This document shows, one piece after another, positions 26,031 to 34,638 of a stretch of 64,000 nt of DNA (within the stretch, counting starts at the first letter, position 1; each line of letters opens with the position of its first letter). The translations under genes and the position numbers were made by a program. Source of the DNA: UBA12481 sp012523435 (GTDB lineage: Bacteria; Bacteroidota; Bacteroidia; Bacteroidales; UBA12481). The notes under the pieces were generated by a model that was not told where the DNA came from, ran no database searches, and saw only the letters and a program-made list of their open reading frames with translations. The DNA is taken from positions 110,667-174,666 of the forward strand of contig JAQUCP010000003.1 of NCBI GenBank assembly GCA_028686135.1, read 5' to 3'.

Positions 26031-27122
26031 ATGGATAAGCAGAAGGATCAACAATCCGCTTTACAGGTCAATTCGGGCATTGAGCAACCCCCATCGGTTG
26101 ATCCGGGGGCAGCCATGCGCTTTATTCAAAAGCGAAAGCCTGCATTAACCCCTCTTCAGCTTGCCGATGAGATTCGTCGTGGAAACCGAACGATCCTCAG
26201 TCAAGCCATTACTCTAATTGAAAGTCGGTTACCTGCACACCGCGAAAAGGCGCAGGAAGTGATCCGGCTCTGTCTGCCGGATGCCGGCCGAGCGATTCGT
26301 ATTGGGATAACCGGGGTCCCGGGTGTTGGGAAGAGTTCATTTATCGAGACTATAGGCAGCTATCTGACTGCCCGGGGCCATCGATTGGCGGTGTTGGCCA
26401 TTGATCCGAGCAGTGAGAAGTCGGGCGGGAGCATTTTAGGAGATAAAACCAGGATGGAGAGGTTAAGTGCTGATTCTCATGCATTTATAAGGCCTTCTCC
26501 ATCGGGTGGATCCTTGGGCGGAGTAGCTCGGAAGACAAGGGAGAGCATGGTATTGTGTGAGGCAGCCGGTTTTGATGTGATTTTTATTGAGACGGTTGGG
26601 GTTGGGCAGTCGGAAGTGGCTGTACACTCCATGGTTGACTTTTTCCTGTTATTAATGTTGGCAGGTGCGGGAGATGAGTTGCAGGGGATCAAGCGGGGAA
26701 TCATGGAGATGGCCGATTGTATTGCCATCACTAAAGCTGATGGAAGCAACACAAGGGCCTGTGACCTGGCTGCGCGGGAGTACCGGAATGCGCTGCACCT
26801 GTTTCCAAAAAACGAGAACGGATGGGAACCCAGGGTTTTAACGGTTTCGGCCATGGAAAACCGGGGCATAGAACCATTATGGTCAACTCTACAAGAATTT
26901 GAAGCTCTTACCCGGGATAACGGTCATTTTGAAGAAAAACGGCGTAACCAGTCGCGCCACTGGATGATGCAGAGCATCCAGGAGCAGCTGATTGACCGGT
27001 TTTACGAGGATCCCGGGAGGCGCGACCAAATCCGGCAGATGGAAGAACAGGTTCTCAAGGGGGAGCTCACTCCTTTCCAAGCTGCCCAGGCCTTGATGGA
27101 TCGATATCAGGATGGCCAGTAG
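26031..27122 (+). CDS. meaB: Methylmalonyl-CoA mutase-associated GTPase MeaB
   Basis: A 363-residue G3E-family P-loop GTPase. It loads and protects the cobalamin cofactor of methylmalonyl-CoA mutase, which links succinyl-CoA with propionate. Visible: an N-terminal helical part, Walker A GVPGVGKSS at 95-103, the DPSSEKSGGSILGDKTRM segment typical of MeaB/ArgK, a DVIFIETVGVGQSE Walker B/switch region, and the guanine-specific TKAD (near residue 245). No mutase subunits are in the window, so they must lie elsewhere in the genome. The presence of meaB is consistent with propionate or succinate fermentation. Confidence 0.93.
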   Translation: MDKQKDQQSALQVNSGIEQPPSVDPGAAMRFIQKRKPALTPLQLADEIRRGNRTILSQAITLIESRLPAHREKAQEVIRLCLPDAGRAIRIGITGVPGVGKSSFIETIGSYLTARGHRLAVLAIDPSSEKSGGSILGDKTRMERLSADSHAFIRPSPSGGSLGGVARKTRESMVLCEAAGFDVIFIETVGVGQSEVAVHSMVDFFLLLMLAGAGDELQGIKRGIMEMADCIAITKADGSNTRACDLAAREYRNALHLFPKNENGWEPRVLTVSAMENRGIEPLWSTLQEFEALTRDNGHFEEKRRNQSRHWMMQSIQEQLIDRFYEDPGRRDQIRQMEEQVLKGELTPFQAAQALMDRYQDGQ

Positions 27123-27142
27123 TTTTTTACGGTCAAAAGGGC

Positions 27143-27150
27143 TACCTTTG
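27143..27150 (+). promoter_or_regulatory. -7 promoter element before lpdA
   Basis: TACCTTTG matches TAnnTTTG fully and lies 24 bases before the lpdA start at 27175. A T-run (27123-27128) lies upstream, but no clean TTTG at the expected distance. It would drive lpdA-uvrA-LOG as one unit. Confidence 0.5.
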
Positions 27151-27174
27151 CACGTTTTATAATCTTCATCATCC

Positions 27175-28560
27175 ATGAATTACGATGTCATTGTCATAGG
27201 CAGCGGTCCCGGTGGTTATGTCACGGCCATTCGCGCTTCGCAGTTAGGGTTAAAAACCGCCATTGTTGAACGGGCAGAGTTAGGCGGCATCTGCCTGAAC
27301 TGGGGATGCATTCCCACCAAGTCATTACTCAAATCGGCTCAGGTATTGGAGTATATTCACAAGGCCGATGAATTTGGTGTGCACATTGAAGGAGAGATCA
27401 AGCCGGATTTTGGAGCGATAATCGGTCGGAGCCGAACGGTTGCAGCCGGCATGAGTAAGGGAGTTCAGTTTTTATTGAAAAAGAACAAGATAGATGTTAT
27501 TCCCGGGTTTGGATCTCTTGCAGGAGACGGGAAAGTTCTGGTGACCGGTGAGAATCAGCAGGAAATAACTGCCACTCACATTATTTTGGCCACTGGGGCG
27601 CGATCGCGGCAGTTACCGGGTCTGCCACAGGACGGCAAAAAAGTAATTGGCTACCGGGAGGCTCTGACGTTGGAAAAACAACCTGCCTCGATGGTAGTAG
27701 TTGGCTCCGGAGCCATCGGCACTGAGTTGGCCTTTTTCTATAATAGTGTGGGAACTCAGGTGACGCTGATTGAGTTTATGCCTGAGATCGTTCCATTAGA
27801 AGACGAAGAAGTTTCCAAGGCATTGGCCAGATCGCTGAAAAAGGCCGGCATTAAGATAATGACGGGCTCATCGGTTGAAAAGACTGATATTGAAGGAGAT
27901 GAATGCATTGTAACGGTAAAGACACCCAAAGGTGTGGAGCAGATCAGGACGGAGATTGTTTTATCGGCGGTAGGGATATCGCCCAACCTAGAGAATTTGG
28001 AACTGGAGTCGAATGGTGTGGAGGTTGAGAACGGTAAGGTCAAAGTGGACTCCTATTATCGGACGACCAAAGCCGGGGTTTATGCGATTGGGGACATTAT
28101 CGCCGGGCCGGCGCTGGCACATGTTGCTTCTGCCGAAGGCATTATTTGTATTGAAAAAATTGCAGGGCTCAATCCAGAGCCTCTGGATTATAAAAACATT
28201 CCGGGATGCACCTACACCAACCCCGAGGTAGCCTCGGTTGGGCTCACTGAAAAGGCTGCAAAAGAGGCCGGATATGATATCAAGATTGGGAAGTTTCCAT
28301 TCACTGCATCGGGCAAAGCCAGTGCAGCCGGGGCCAGAGACGGGTTTGTCAAGCTGATATTCGACTCAAAACATGGGGAGCTATTGGGAGCTCACCTGAT
28401 TGGAAGCAATGTAACTGAAATGATTGCCGGGCTGGTAACAGCGAGGAAGCTGGAGATTACCGGCCACGAGCTGATCAAGTCGGTGCACCCCCACCCAACC
28501 ATGTCGGAAGCGATCATGGAAGCGGCAGCCGCCGCATTTGGAGAGGTTATCCATCTATAG
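27175..28560 (+). CDS. lpdA: Dihydrolipoyl dehydrogenase
   Basis: A 461-residue FAD enzyme that reoxidises dihydrolipoyl groups of 2-oxoacid dehydrogenase complexes or of the glycine cleavage system, giving NADH. FAD-binding GSGPGG at 9-14, the redox disulfide Cys40/Cys45 in GGICLNWGCIPTKS, a second GxGxxG (VVVGSGAIGTELA) near residue 178 for NAD, and a C-terminal dimerisation domain with the His-Glu pair in SVHPHPTMSE. Complete and of normal length. No E1/E2 or gcv gene is close; instead it is directly followed (no bases between stop and next start) by uvrA, so shared transcription here is not functional grouping. Confidence 0.94.
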   Translation: MNYDVIVIGSGPGGYVTAIRASQLGLKTAIVERAELGGICLNWGCIPTKSLLKSAQVLEYIHKADEFGVHIEGEIKPDFGAIIGRSRTVAAGMSKGVQFLLKKNKIDVIPGFGSLAGDGKVLVTGENQQEITATHIILATGARSRQLPGLPQDGKKVIGYREALTLEKQPASMVVVGSGAIGTELAFFYNSVGTQVTLIEFMPEIVPLEDEEVSKALARSLKKAGIKIMTGSSVEKTDIEGDECIVTVKTPKGVEQIRTEIVLSAVGISPNLENLELESNGVEVENGKVKVDSYYRTTKAGVYAIGDIIAGPALAHVASAEGIICIEKIAGLNPEPLDYKNIPGCTYTNPEVASVGLTEKAAKEAGYDIKIGKFPFTASGKASAAGARDGFVKLIFDSKHGELLGAHLIGSNVTEMIAGLVTARKLEITGHELIKSVHPHPTMSEAIMEAAAAAFGEVIHL

Positions 28561-31404
28561 ATGAAGCAGGAACGTCTAATTGAAGTTACCGGCGCACGCG
28601 TTCATAACCTGCGCAACATTGATGTTGTGATTCCTCATAACAGCCTAACTGTCATAACCGGGCTCAGTGGCAGTGGCAAATCATCACTGGCTTTTGACAC
28701 CATTTATGCTGAAGGTCAGCGACGTTATATGGAGACATTTTCAGCCTATGCCCGGCAGTTTCTCGGAAACATGGAGCGCCCTGATGTAGATGGAATCACC
28801 GGACTCAGTCCGGTTATAGCCATTGAACAGAAAACCACCAGCAAGAATCCCAGGAGCACGGTAGGTACCACCACCGAAATTTATGATTTTCTCCGCTTGC
28901 TATTTGCCAGGGCTTCTGATGCTTTTTCGTTTGAAACGGAGGAGCGCATGGTTCGATTCACCGACGAGCAGATTCTGGAGCGAATTCTGGAGCGTTTTGA
29001 TAACCGTAAGATCTTGATTCTCTCACCGTTAATCAAATCAAGAAAAGGACATTACAAAGAATTGTTTGAGCAGATCAGACGAAAAGGGTACATCTACACC
29101 CGGATTGATGGCAAGATCGCGGAAGTGACACCTGGGATGAAGCTCGATCGGTATAAGACGCACAACATAGAGGTGGTAATCGATCGGTTAGTTGCAGGCA
29201 TCGGTCAGGAACGGCGACTTCATGACTCCATCAATTCTGCGATGAAAGAGGGCAAGGGGACCATTTTAATCACTGGATTTGAAGGGGAAGATCCTGTCTT
29301 TTTCAGTCGCCACCTAATGTGTCCGACCACTGGGATATCTTATGAGGAGCCTGCGCCTAACAGTTTCTCATTCAACAGTCCTCAAGGAGCATGCCCGAGA
29401 TGCAAAGGATTAGGGTATATTCATGAAATAGATCACAGCAAGATTATCCCGGACGACCGGATCAGCATCCGCAACGGGGGGATTGTTCCCCTAGGCAAAT
29501 ACCGTCAAGGGATGGTTTTCTGGCAGTTAGAGGCCATCGCCCGCAAGTATGGCTTTTCGCTTGACGATCAGATCAGGGATATTCCGGAGGAGGCTCTACA
29601 GATTATTTTATTGGGTTCTGATGAGTCTTTCAAGCTCGAAAATACTCCATTAGGCTCCTCTTCCAACTATTTTTTAAGTTTTGATGGCATTGTAACCTAT
29701 ATCAGCCAGCAAAAAGATGAATCAACCTCCAAAAAGGCCAATAAGTGGGCAGAGCAGTTCATTCGAACCGGCGTTTGCCCTGATTGTGGCGGGGCACGGC
29801 TGAAGAGAGAGTCGCTATTTTTCAGAATTGACGGAAAGAATATTGCCGAATTGGCCGAGATGGACATTTCCAAGCTTTTGCAGTGGTTTACCGGACTGGA
29901 GGAGCGCATGTCATCCACACAGCGCCAAATTGCCCGTGATGTACTCAAGGAGATCCGCTCCAGGCTTCAGTTTCTGATAGATGTTGGGCTGGAGTATCTT
30001 TCCCTTAACCGCTCAACCCGGAGTCTTTCTGGAGGTGAAAGTCAGCGAATTCGGCTAGCTACCCAGATTGGGTCCAGATTGGTGAATGTCTTGTATATAT
30101 TGGATGAACCGAGCATTGGCTTACACCATCGCGATAACCTAAGATTAATCAACGCATTACGACAGCTACGTGATTTAGGTAACTCGGTCATTGTAGTGGA
30201 GCACGACAAGGACACGATCTTATCCGCTGACTATGTTATTGACATGGGGCCTCACGCTGGCCGGCATGGCGGGCAGGTTGTCATGACCGGGAAGCCGGAT
30301 GATGTAGCTCATTCTAACTCGTTGACGGGTGAATACCTAAGTGGCATTAAAGAGATTGCAATTCCGACGGAACGCAGGAAAGGTAATGGGAAGAAGCTCC
30401 AGCTGGCTGGTGCTCGTGGGCACAACCTCAAAGATGTAAGCATTGAAATACCACTCGGCTTATTGATCTGTGTCACAGGGGTATCAGGCAGTGGCAAATC
30501 ATCTCTGATCAATGAAACACTACACCCCATTTTAAGTCAGGCGTTCTACCGGTCGGTTCAGGATCCTCTGCCTCATGATAGTTTTTCAGGGTTGGAGCAT
30601 ATCGATAAGGTGATCGTGGTTGACCAGTCGCCTATCGGAAGGACTCCGCGGTCGAATCCGGCCACTTACACCGGGGTTTTAGGTGACATCCGTACACTCT
30701 TTGCTCGTCTGCCAGAATCGATGGTTAGAGGCTATCAGCCTGGGCGCTTCTCTTTTAATGTCAAAGGAGGGCGTTGCGAAACCTGCCAGGGTGCGGGGGT
30801 TAGAACCATTGAAATGAATTTTCTTCCGGATGTTTATGTTCCCTGTGAAACCTGCAATGGGAAACGTTTTAATCGGGAAACACTGGAAGTCAGGTATAAA
30901 GGGAAGTCCATTTCCGATGTCCTGAATATGACGATCAACCAGGCTCTGGAATTTTTCGAGAACTCCCCCAATATTGCACAGAAAATCAGAACATTACAAG
31001 AAGTTGGACTCGGATACATCACATTGGGACAGTCGTCCACCACCCTTTCTGGTGGCGAATCTCAGCGTGTCAAGCTGGCCAATGAGCTGGCCAAAAGGGA
31101 TACCGGGCGCACGCTATATATTCTAGATGAGCCGACTACAGGCCTCCATTTTGATGACATCCGGGTACTACTGGGTGTTTTAAACCGTTTGGTCGACAAA
31201 GGCAACACGGTGATTGTCATTGAGCACAACATGGAGGTGATAAAGGTAGCTGACTACATAATTGACCTCGGCCCGGAGGGTGGTGCTAGGGGGGGCCAGA
31301 TTGTGGCAACCGGTAGTCCCGAAGAAATTATCCAAATAAGTGGTTCATACACCTCAAAATATTTAAAAGAAGCTCTATTTTCAAGCAAAATTCAGGAATC
31401 ATGA
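28561..31404 (+). CDS. uvrA: Excinuclease ABC subunit A
   Basis: A 947-residue DNA damage-recognition ATPase of nucleotide excision repair, acting as a dimer with UvrB. Two ABC modules are visible: Walker A GLSGSGKSSLAFD near residue 34 and GVSGSGKSSLINE near 643, signature motifs RSLSGGESQRIRLA and TTLSGGESQRVKLA, and Walker B LYILDEPSIGLH and LYILDEPTTGLH. Zinc-binding Cys pairs lie at CPRCKGLGY (about 278) and CETCQGAG...CETCNGKRF (about 740-770). The start codon directly follows the lpdA stop, and the TGA overlaps the ATG of the LOG-family gene (ATGA), suggesting translational coupling. Confidence 0.97.
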   Translation: MKQERLIEVTGARVHNLRNIDVVIPHNSLTVITGLSGSGKSSLAFDTIYAEGQRRYMETFSAYARQFLGNMERPDVDGITGLSPVIAIEQKTTSKNPRSTVGTTTEIYDFLRLLFARASDAFSFETEERMVRFTDEQILERILERFDNRKILILSPLIKSRKGHYKELFEQIRRKGYIYTRIDGKIAEVTPGMKLDRYKTHNIEVVIDRLVAGIGQERRLHDSINSAMKEGKGTILITGFEGEDPVFFSRHLMCPTTGISYEEPAPNSFSFNSPQGACPRCKGLGYIHEIDHSKIIPDDRISIRNGGIVPLGKYRQGMVFWQLEAIARKYGFSLDDQIRDIPEEALQIILLGSDESFKLENTPLGSSSNYFLSFDGIVTYISQQKDESTSKKANKWAEQFIRTGVCPDCGGARLKRESLFFRIDGKNIAELAEMDISKLLQWFTGLEERMSSTQRQIARDVLKEIRSRLQFLIDVGLEYLSLNRSTRSLSGGESQRIRLATQIGSRLVNVLYILDEPSIGLHHRDNLRLINALRQLRDLGNSVIVVEHDKDTILSADYVIDMGPHAGRHGGQVVMTGKPDDVAHSNSLTGEYLSGIKEIAIPTERRKGNGKKLQLAGARGHNLKDVSIEIPLGLLICVTGVSGSGKSSLINETLHPILSQAFYRSVQDPLPHDSFSGLEHIDKVIVVDQSPIGRTPRSNPATYTGVLGDIRTLFARLPESMVRGYQPGRFSFNVKGGRCETCQGAGVRTIEMNFLPDVYVPCETCNGKRFNRETLEVRYKGKSISDVLNMTINQALEFFENSPNIAQKIRTLQEVGLGYITLGQSSTTLSGGESQRVKLANELAKRDTGRTLYILDEPTTGLHFDDIRVLLGVLNRLVDKGNTVIVIEHNMEVIKVADYIIDLGPEGGARGGQIVATGSPEEIIQISGSYTSKYLKEALFSSKIQES

Positions 31405-32341
31405 TGATGAATGAAAACGAAATGATCCGGGATGCTTTCAAGCACAAATCCTGGAATGAAATTAAGACAGAAAACTCCTGGCAGATATTTAAAGTAGTTG
31501 CCGAGTTTGTTGAAGGATTTGAACAGTTAGCTCGGATCGGTCCTAGTGTAGCCGTTTTTGGGTCAGCACGAACGAAGCCGGAGAACAAGTATTACCAAAT
31601 GGCAGAAGAGATTGGGTTTTTATTAACCCAATTAGGCTATGGTGTGATCACGGGTGGTGGCCCGGGCANNNNNNNNNNNNNNNNNNNNNNNNNNNNNNNN
31701 NNNNNNNNNNNNNNNNNNNNNNNNNNNNNNNNNNNNNNNNNNNNNNNNNNNNNNNNNNNNNNNNNNNNCCTAGTGTAGCCGTTTTTGGGTCAGCACGAAC
31801 GAAGCCGGAGAACAAGTATTACCAAATGGCAGAAGAGATTGGGTTTTTATTAACCCAATTAGGCTATGGTGTGATCACGGGTGGTGGCCCGGGCATCATG
31901 GAGGCTGCCAACAAAGGTGCCCAGCGGGGTAAGGGAAAATCCATCGGGATTAACATCACCCTACCTCATGAGCAGGCTGCCAACCCCTTCATTGATCCCG
32001 ATAAACTGATCTCGTTCGAGTATTTCTTCGCGCGCAAGACCATGTTCATGAGGTATGCTCAGGGGTTTATCGTTCTTCCGGGTGGATTCGGGACTTTTGA
32101 TGAGTTGTTCGAAGCTTTGACGTTGATCCAGACCGGCAAAATTGGGCGTTTCCCGATTGTTTTGGTGGGGGTTAACTATTGGTCCGGGCTGATCACCTGG
32201 ATCAAAGAAGTGATGCATGCTGAGGAGCATAATGTTTCCATCACAGATTTTGATCTGTTCCATCTGGTTGACACAGCCGATGAAGCCGTCAAGTTAATTG
32301 ACCGTTTCTACGGCCAGTTCCTCCTGAGTCCCAACTTTTAA
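31401..32341 (+). CDS. LOG-family (TIGR00730) nucleotide phosphoribohydrolase, interrupted by a false gap
   Basis: The family (lysine-decarboxylase-like Rossmann fold) cleaves nucleoside 5'-monophosphates to base and ribose phosphate; in plants and some bacteria it activates cytokinins. Motifs: AVFGSARTKPENKYY, GYGVITGGGPG and LPGGFGTFDELFEALT, the last two being the family signature (GGGxGxM and PGGxGTxxE). The gene is broken by 100 Ns at 31669-31768, flanked by the same 127 bases. Joining 31401-31668 directly to 31896-32341 gives 714 bases in frame, a normal 237-residue protein. As drawn in the assembly it would look like two fragments. Other in-frame ATGs at 31404 and 31407 are possible starts. 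It overlaps uvrA by 4 bases. Confidence 0.9.
31542..31895. repeat. 127-bp identical sequence on both sides of the gap
   Basis: Bases 31542-31668 and 31769-31895 are the same. Because they abut the N run exactly and joining them restores a full reading frame, they are best read as the unmerged overlap of two contigs rather than a biological repeat. The length of 127 equals a common assembler k-mer. Confidence 0.93.
31669..31768. other. Assembly gap of 100 N
   Basis: Exactly 100 unknown bases, a conventional placeholder. The true distance here is most likely negative (an overlap), see the repeat around it. Confidence 0.98.
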
Positions 32342-32356
32342 TCGGATTATTTTCGG

Positions 32357-33268
32357 TTATTCGATGGTTCCGGCATCCATCCGGGCGAGAATAAAATCGA
32401 TTTTCTCCTGAAAAGGCCACTCTCCTGGAATCCAAATTACTGGAATTCCTCTGGTTTCCATTCCTCTGAACCAGGTCATTTGCCGTTTGGCAAACTGATG
32501 GATAGCTATATTAAGCCTTCTGAACATCTCATCATAAGAGATCTGTCCGGTGCAGTAGAGAGTTAAGTATTTATATTCCAGACCATAATAAGTAAGTTGA
32601 TCGGGCGTAACCTCCTGAAGGAGTAATTGGGCCTCCTCGATCATCCCACTATTTAATCGTTGTTTAAGGCGTTGTGTTATCCGATTCCTTCGCTCCTCCC
32701 GTTCATACTTTACCCCAAAGACCAGGCTGTTAGGAATTTTCTGTGACTTATGAGGTACAGTTTTCTGGTATTTAGCGATCTCGATCGCTCGTAGCAATCG
32801 GTCGCGGCTTGTTGTATCCGTTGTATTATGCAGAGGGCCAAAGGATTTCAGGAGATTGATAAGTTCTTCATCGCTTTTCCCGATGCTGGCAGCTCTGAAT
32901 TCCGGATCTTCGGGAACTTCCTTCAGTGGCCAGGATTTCAGTACCGATTCCAGGTAGAGCCCTGTGCCGCCACACAGGATGGGTCTTTTGCCGCGCAACC
33001 GGATTTCCACTATCACCTGTTCCACATCGCGCTGAAAATCGAACAGGGAATAGTGCTCCCCTGGATCTCGGATATCGAGTAGGTGAGAAGGAACCCGGAC
33101 ACCATCCACGAGATAATCATCATAATCTTTACCTGTTCCGATGGACATGTGGCGGTACACTTGTCGTGAATCAGCACTAATAATTTCTCCTCCGGTTCTG
33201 GCAGCAATGTGAGCGGCGAGTACGGTCTTCCCGGCAGCTGTATGACCGGTTATCGCGATCAAGTCCAT
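32357..33268 (-). CDS. miaA: tRNA dimethylallyltransferase MiaA
   Basis: A 303-residue cytoplasmic enzyme adding a dimethylallyl group to adenosine 37 of tRNAs that read codons starting with U. Visible: P-loop GHTAAGKT at 8-15 (commonly GPTASGKS, so a variant), ADSRQVYRHMSIGTGK at 32-47, PSHLLDIRDPGEHYS, and CGGTGLYLESVL. The C-terminal QFAKRQMTWFRG motif that contacts the tRNA is complete. It is convergent with the LOG gene (15 bases between) and divergent from smpB. Confidence 0.94.
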   Translation of the reverse strand: MDLIAITGHTAAGKTVLAAHIAARTGGEIISADSRQVYRHMSIGTGKDYDDYLVDGVRVPSHLLDIRDPGEHYSLFDFQRDVEQVIVEIRLRGKRPILCGGTGLYLESVLKSWPLKEVPEDPEFRAASIGKSDEELINLLKSFGPLHNTTDTTSRDRLLRAIEIAKYQKTVPHKSQKIPNSLVFGVKYEREERRNRITQRLKQRLNSGMIEEAQLLLQEVTPDQLTYYGLEYKYLTLYCTGQISYDEMFRRLNIAIHQFAKRQMTWFRGMETRGIPVIWIPGEWPFQEKIDFILARMDAGTIE

Positions 33269-33307
33269 ATCAACAAAGGGTTTTCTGCTATCAGGAATAA
33301 AAGTACT

Positions 33308-33315
33308 ACTTTTGC
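33308..33315 (+). promoter_or_regulatory. -7 promoter element before smpB
   Basis: TACTTTTG, full match to TAnnTTTG, 18 bases before the smpB start at 33334, in the 65-base gap shared with the divergent miaA. Confidence 0.5.
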
Positions 33316-33333
33316 AGTCACTTTCAGCTTGAC

Positions 33334-33783
33334 ATGACCAACAGGATTCAAATAGCCAACAAGCAGGTTTTCAGGGAATACGAGATTCTTGAAACCTTTA
33401 CGGCAGGTATTGTCCTCACCGGTACCGAGATAAAATCGATCCGGCAGGGCAAAGCCACCCTGGCTGATTCATGGTGTTATTTCAAGGAGAGGGAACTGTA
33501 TGTCAAGGGCATGCAAATTGCCGAATATGCATTAGGGACCTGCAACAACCACGTCCCGGACCGTGACCGGAAGCTCCTGCTCAATCGGTCGGAAATGAAT
33601 AAGTTGCAACGGAAAGTTAAAGAGCGTGGGTTTTCGATTGTGACGCTCAAGTTATTTATCAATGCGACCGGGTTAGCGAAGCTGGAGATTGCCTTGGCGC
33701 GGGGCAAGGCTATCCACGACAAGCGTGAAGATCTTAAAAAGAAGGATGTAAACCGAGAGCTTGCCCGGCATCTGAAGCGCTAG
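33334..33783 (+). CDS. smpB: SsrA-binding protein SmpB
   Basis: A 149-residue RNA-binding protein that brings tmRNA to stalled ribosomes (trans-translation). OB-fold features: AGIVLTGTEIKSIRQGKA near residue 28, LYVKGMQIAEYALG, DRKLLLNRSEMNKL, and the basic C-terminal tail HDKREDLKKKDVNRELARHL that folds in the ribosomal mRNA channel. Length is normal. Its last 50 bases overlap the convergent histidine kinase gene, so the two 3' ends share antisense sequence. The tmRNA gene itself was not found in the window. Confidence 0.96.
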   Translation: MTNRIQIANKQVFREYEILETFTAGIVLTGTEIKSIRQGKATLADSWCYFKERELYVKGMQIAEYALGTCNNHVPDRDRKLLLNRSEMNKLQRKVKERGFSIVTLKLFINATGLAKLEIALARGKAIHDKREDLKKKDVNRELARHLKR

Positions 33784-34534
33784 ATACTTGTGCCAGTTGG
33801 GGAAGTGTTAAAGTAAAGGTGGATCCTTTGCCGGGTTTGCTTTTCGTATCCAAAGTAATTTCCATCAGTTCGCACATTTTCTGCACGAGAACCATTCCCA
33901 ATCCTCTTGACTTAATCTTCACATTATTTCCAGTCGACTCATAAGGGAAAAGGTCGAACAGATCCCGGAGAGTCTCCTCATCCATTCCCGGACCGTTATC
34001 TGAAATAATGAACTGGATATGGTTCGCCTCGGTTTTTGTCAGGGTGACTTGTACTGCACCGCCATCAGAGAATTTGATGCTATTATCCAGGAGAATAATT
34101 AAGACTTGAAACAGCCTTGGCCAATCGAGGAGAAAAAGTTTCCGAGTATTATACTTATTGGTGAAGATAGTCTGTGGAGCGCTTTCGCCGTACATCAAGC
34201 TAATTTCCTGGGCTTCCTTTTCCAAGTCATCCATCATTCGGTGAACGGATGTGGGACCCGGATAGAATTTGATACTTCCGGCTTCGATTCTGGCCAAATC
34301 AGTCAAATTTGAGATAATCTCTAAAAGTCGCCTGGAATTGCGATTGATTAGTCTGGAAAACTCCTCTTGTTCCTCATCGGTAACCCGTCCTTCCATTAGC
34401 AGACCGGAGAAACCAACAATTGCGTTGAGTGGTGTCCTAATCTCATGAGACATTGCGGACAGCCAGTAAAAAAGCTTATCCGATTGATAATCTGACCTTT
34501 CTTTTTGGATTTCTTCCCCTGGTTGCACTGCCAT
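33734..34534 (-). CDS. Soluble histidine kinase without sensor domain
   Basis: A 266-residue protein consisting of only the HisKA dimerisation/phosphoacceptor helix pair and a HATPase domain. The phosphoacceptor is His30 in the H-box SAMSHEIRTPLNAIVGFSG. The ATP lid shows an N-box (LLDNSIKFS near 155), G1 (SDNGPGMDEETL) and G2 (KSRGLGMVLVQ). There is no membrane segment, PAS or GAF domain in the 25 residues before the H-box, so its input is unknown; it may interact with another sensor protein or act in a phosphorelay. No response regulator gene is adjacent. It overlaps smpB by 50 bases, tail to tail. Confidence 0.88.
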   Translation of the reverse strand: MAVQPGEEIQKERSDYQSDKLFYWLSAMSHEIRTPLNAIVGFSGLLMEGRVTDEEQEEFSRLINRNSRRLLEIISNLTDLARIEAGSIKFYPGPTSVHRMMDDLEKEAQEISLMYGESAPQTIFTNKYNTRKLFLLDWPRLFQVLIILLDNSIKFSDGGAVQVTLTKTEANHIQFIISDNGPGMDEETLRDLFDLFPYESTGNNVKIKSRGLGMVLVQKMCELMEITLDTKSKPGKGSTFTLTLPQLAQVSSASDAGQALGLHPSF

Positions 34535-34638
34535 GACTCAAATATAGAAATACAATCGAAATTAAAAACATTTCTTGGGCAGAATGGAAATACAGCGCAA
34601 CTTTTTATCTAAATTGAATTCCTGAGCACTCCAGGATA

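Noticed and set aside
27175..31404. Functional link between lpdA and uvrA
   Set aside because: They are adjacent without a gap, but the pathways are unrelated and such packing is common.
34539..34546. TATATTTG-like -7 element before the histidine kinase
   Set aside because: It matches TAnnTTTG on the minus strand, but lies only five bases before the start codon, which would leave no leader; probably chance.
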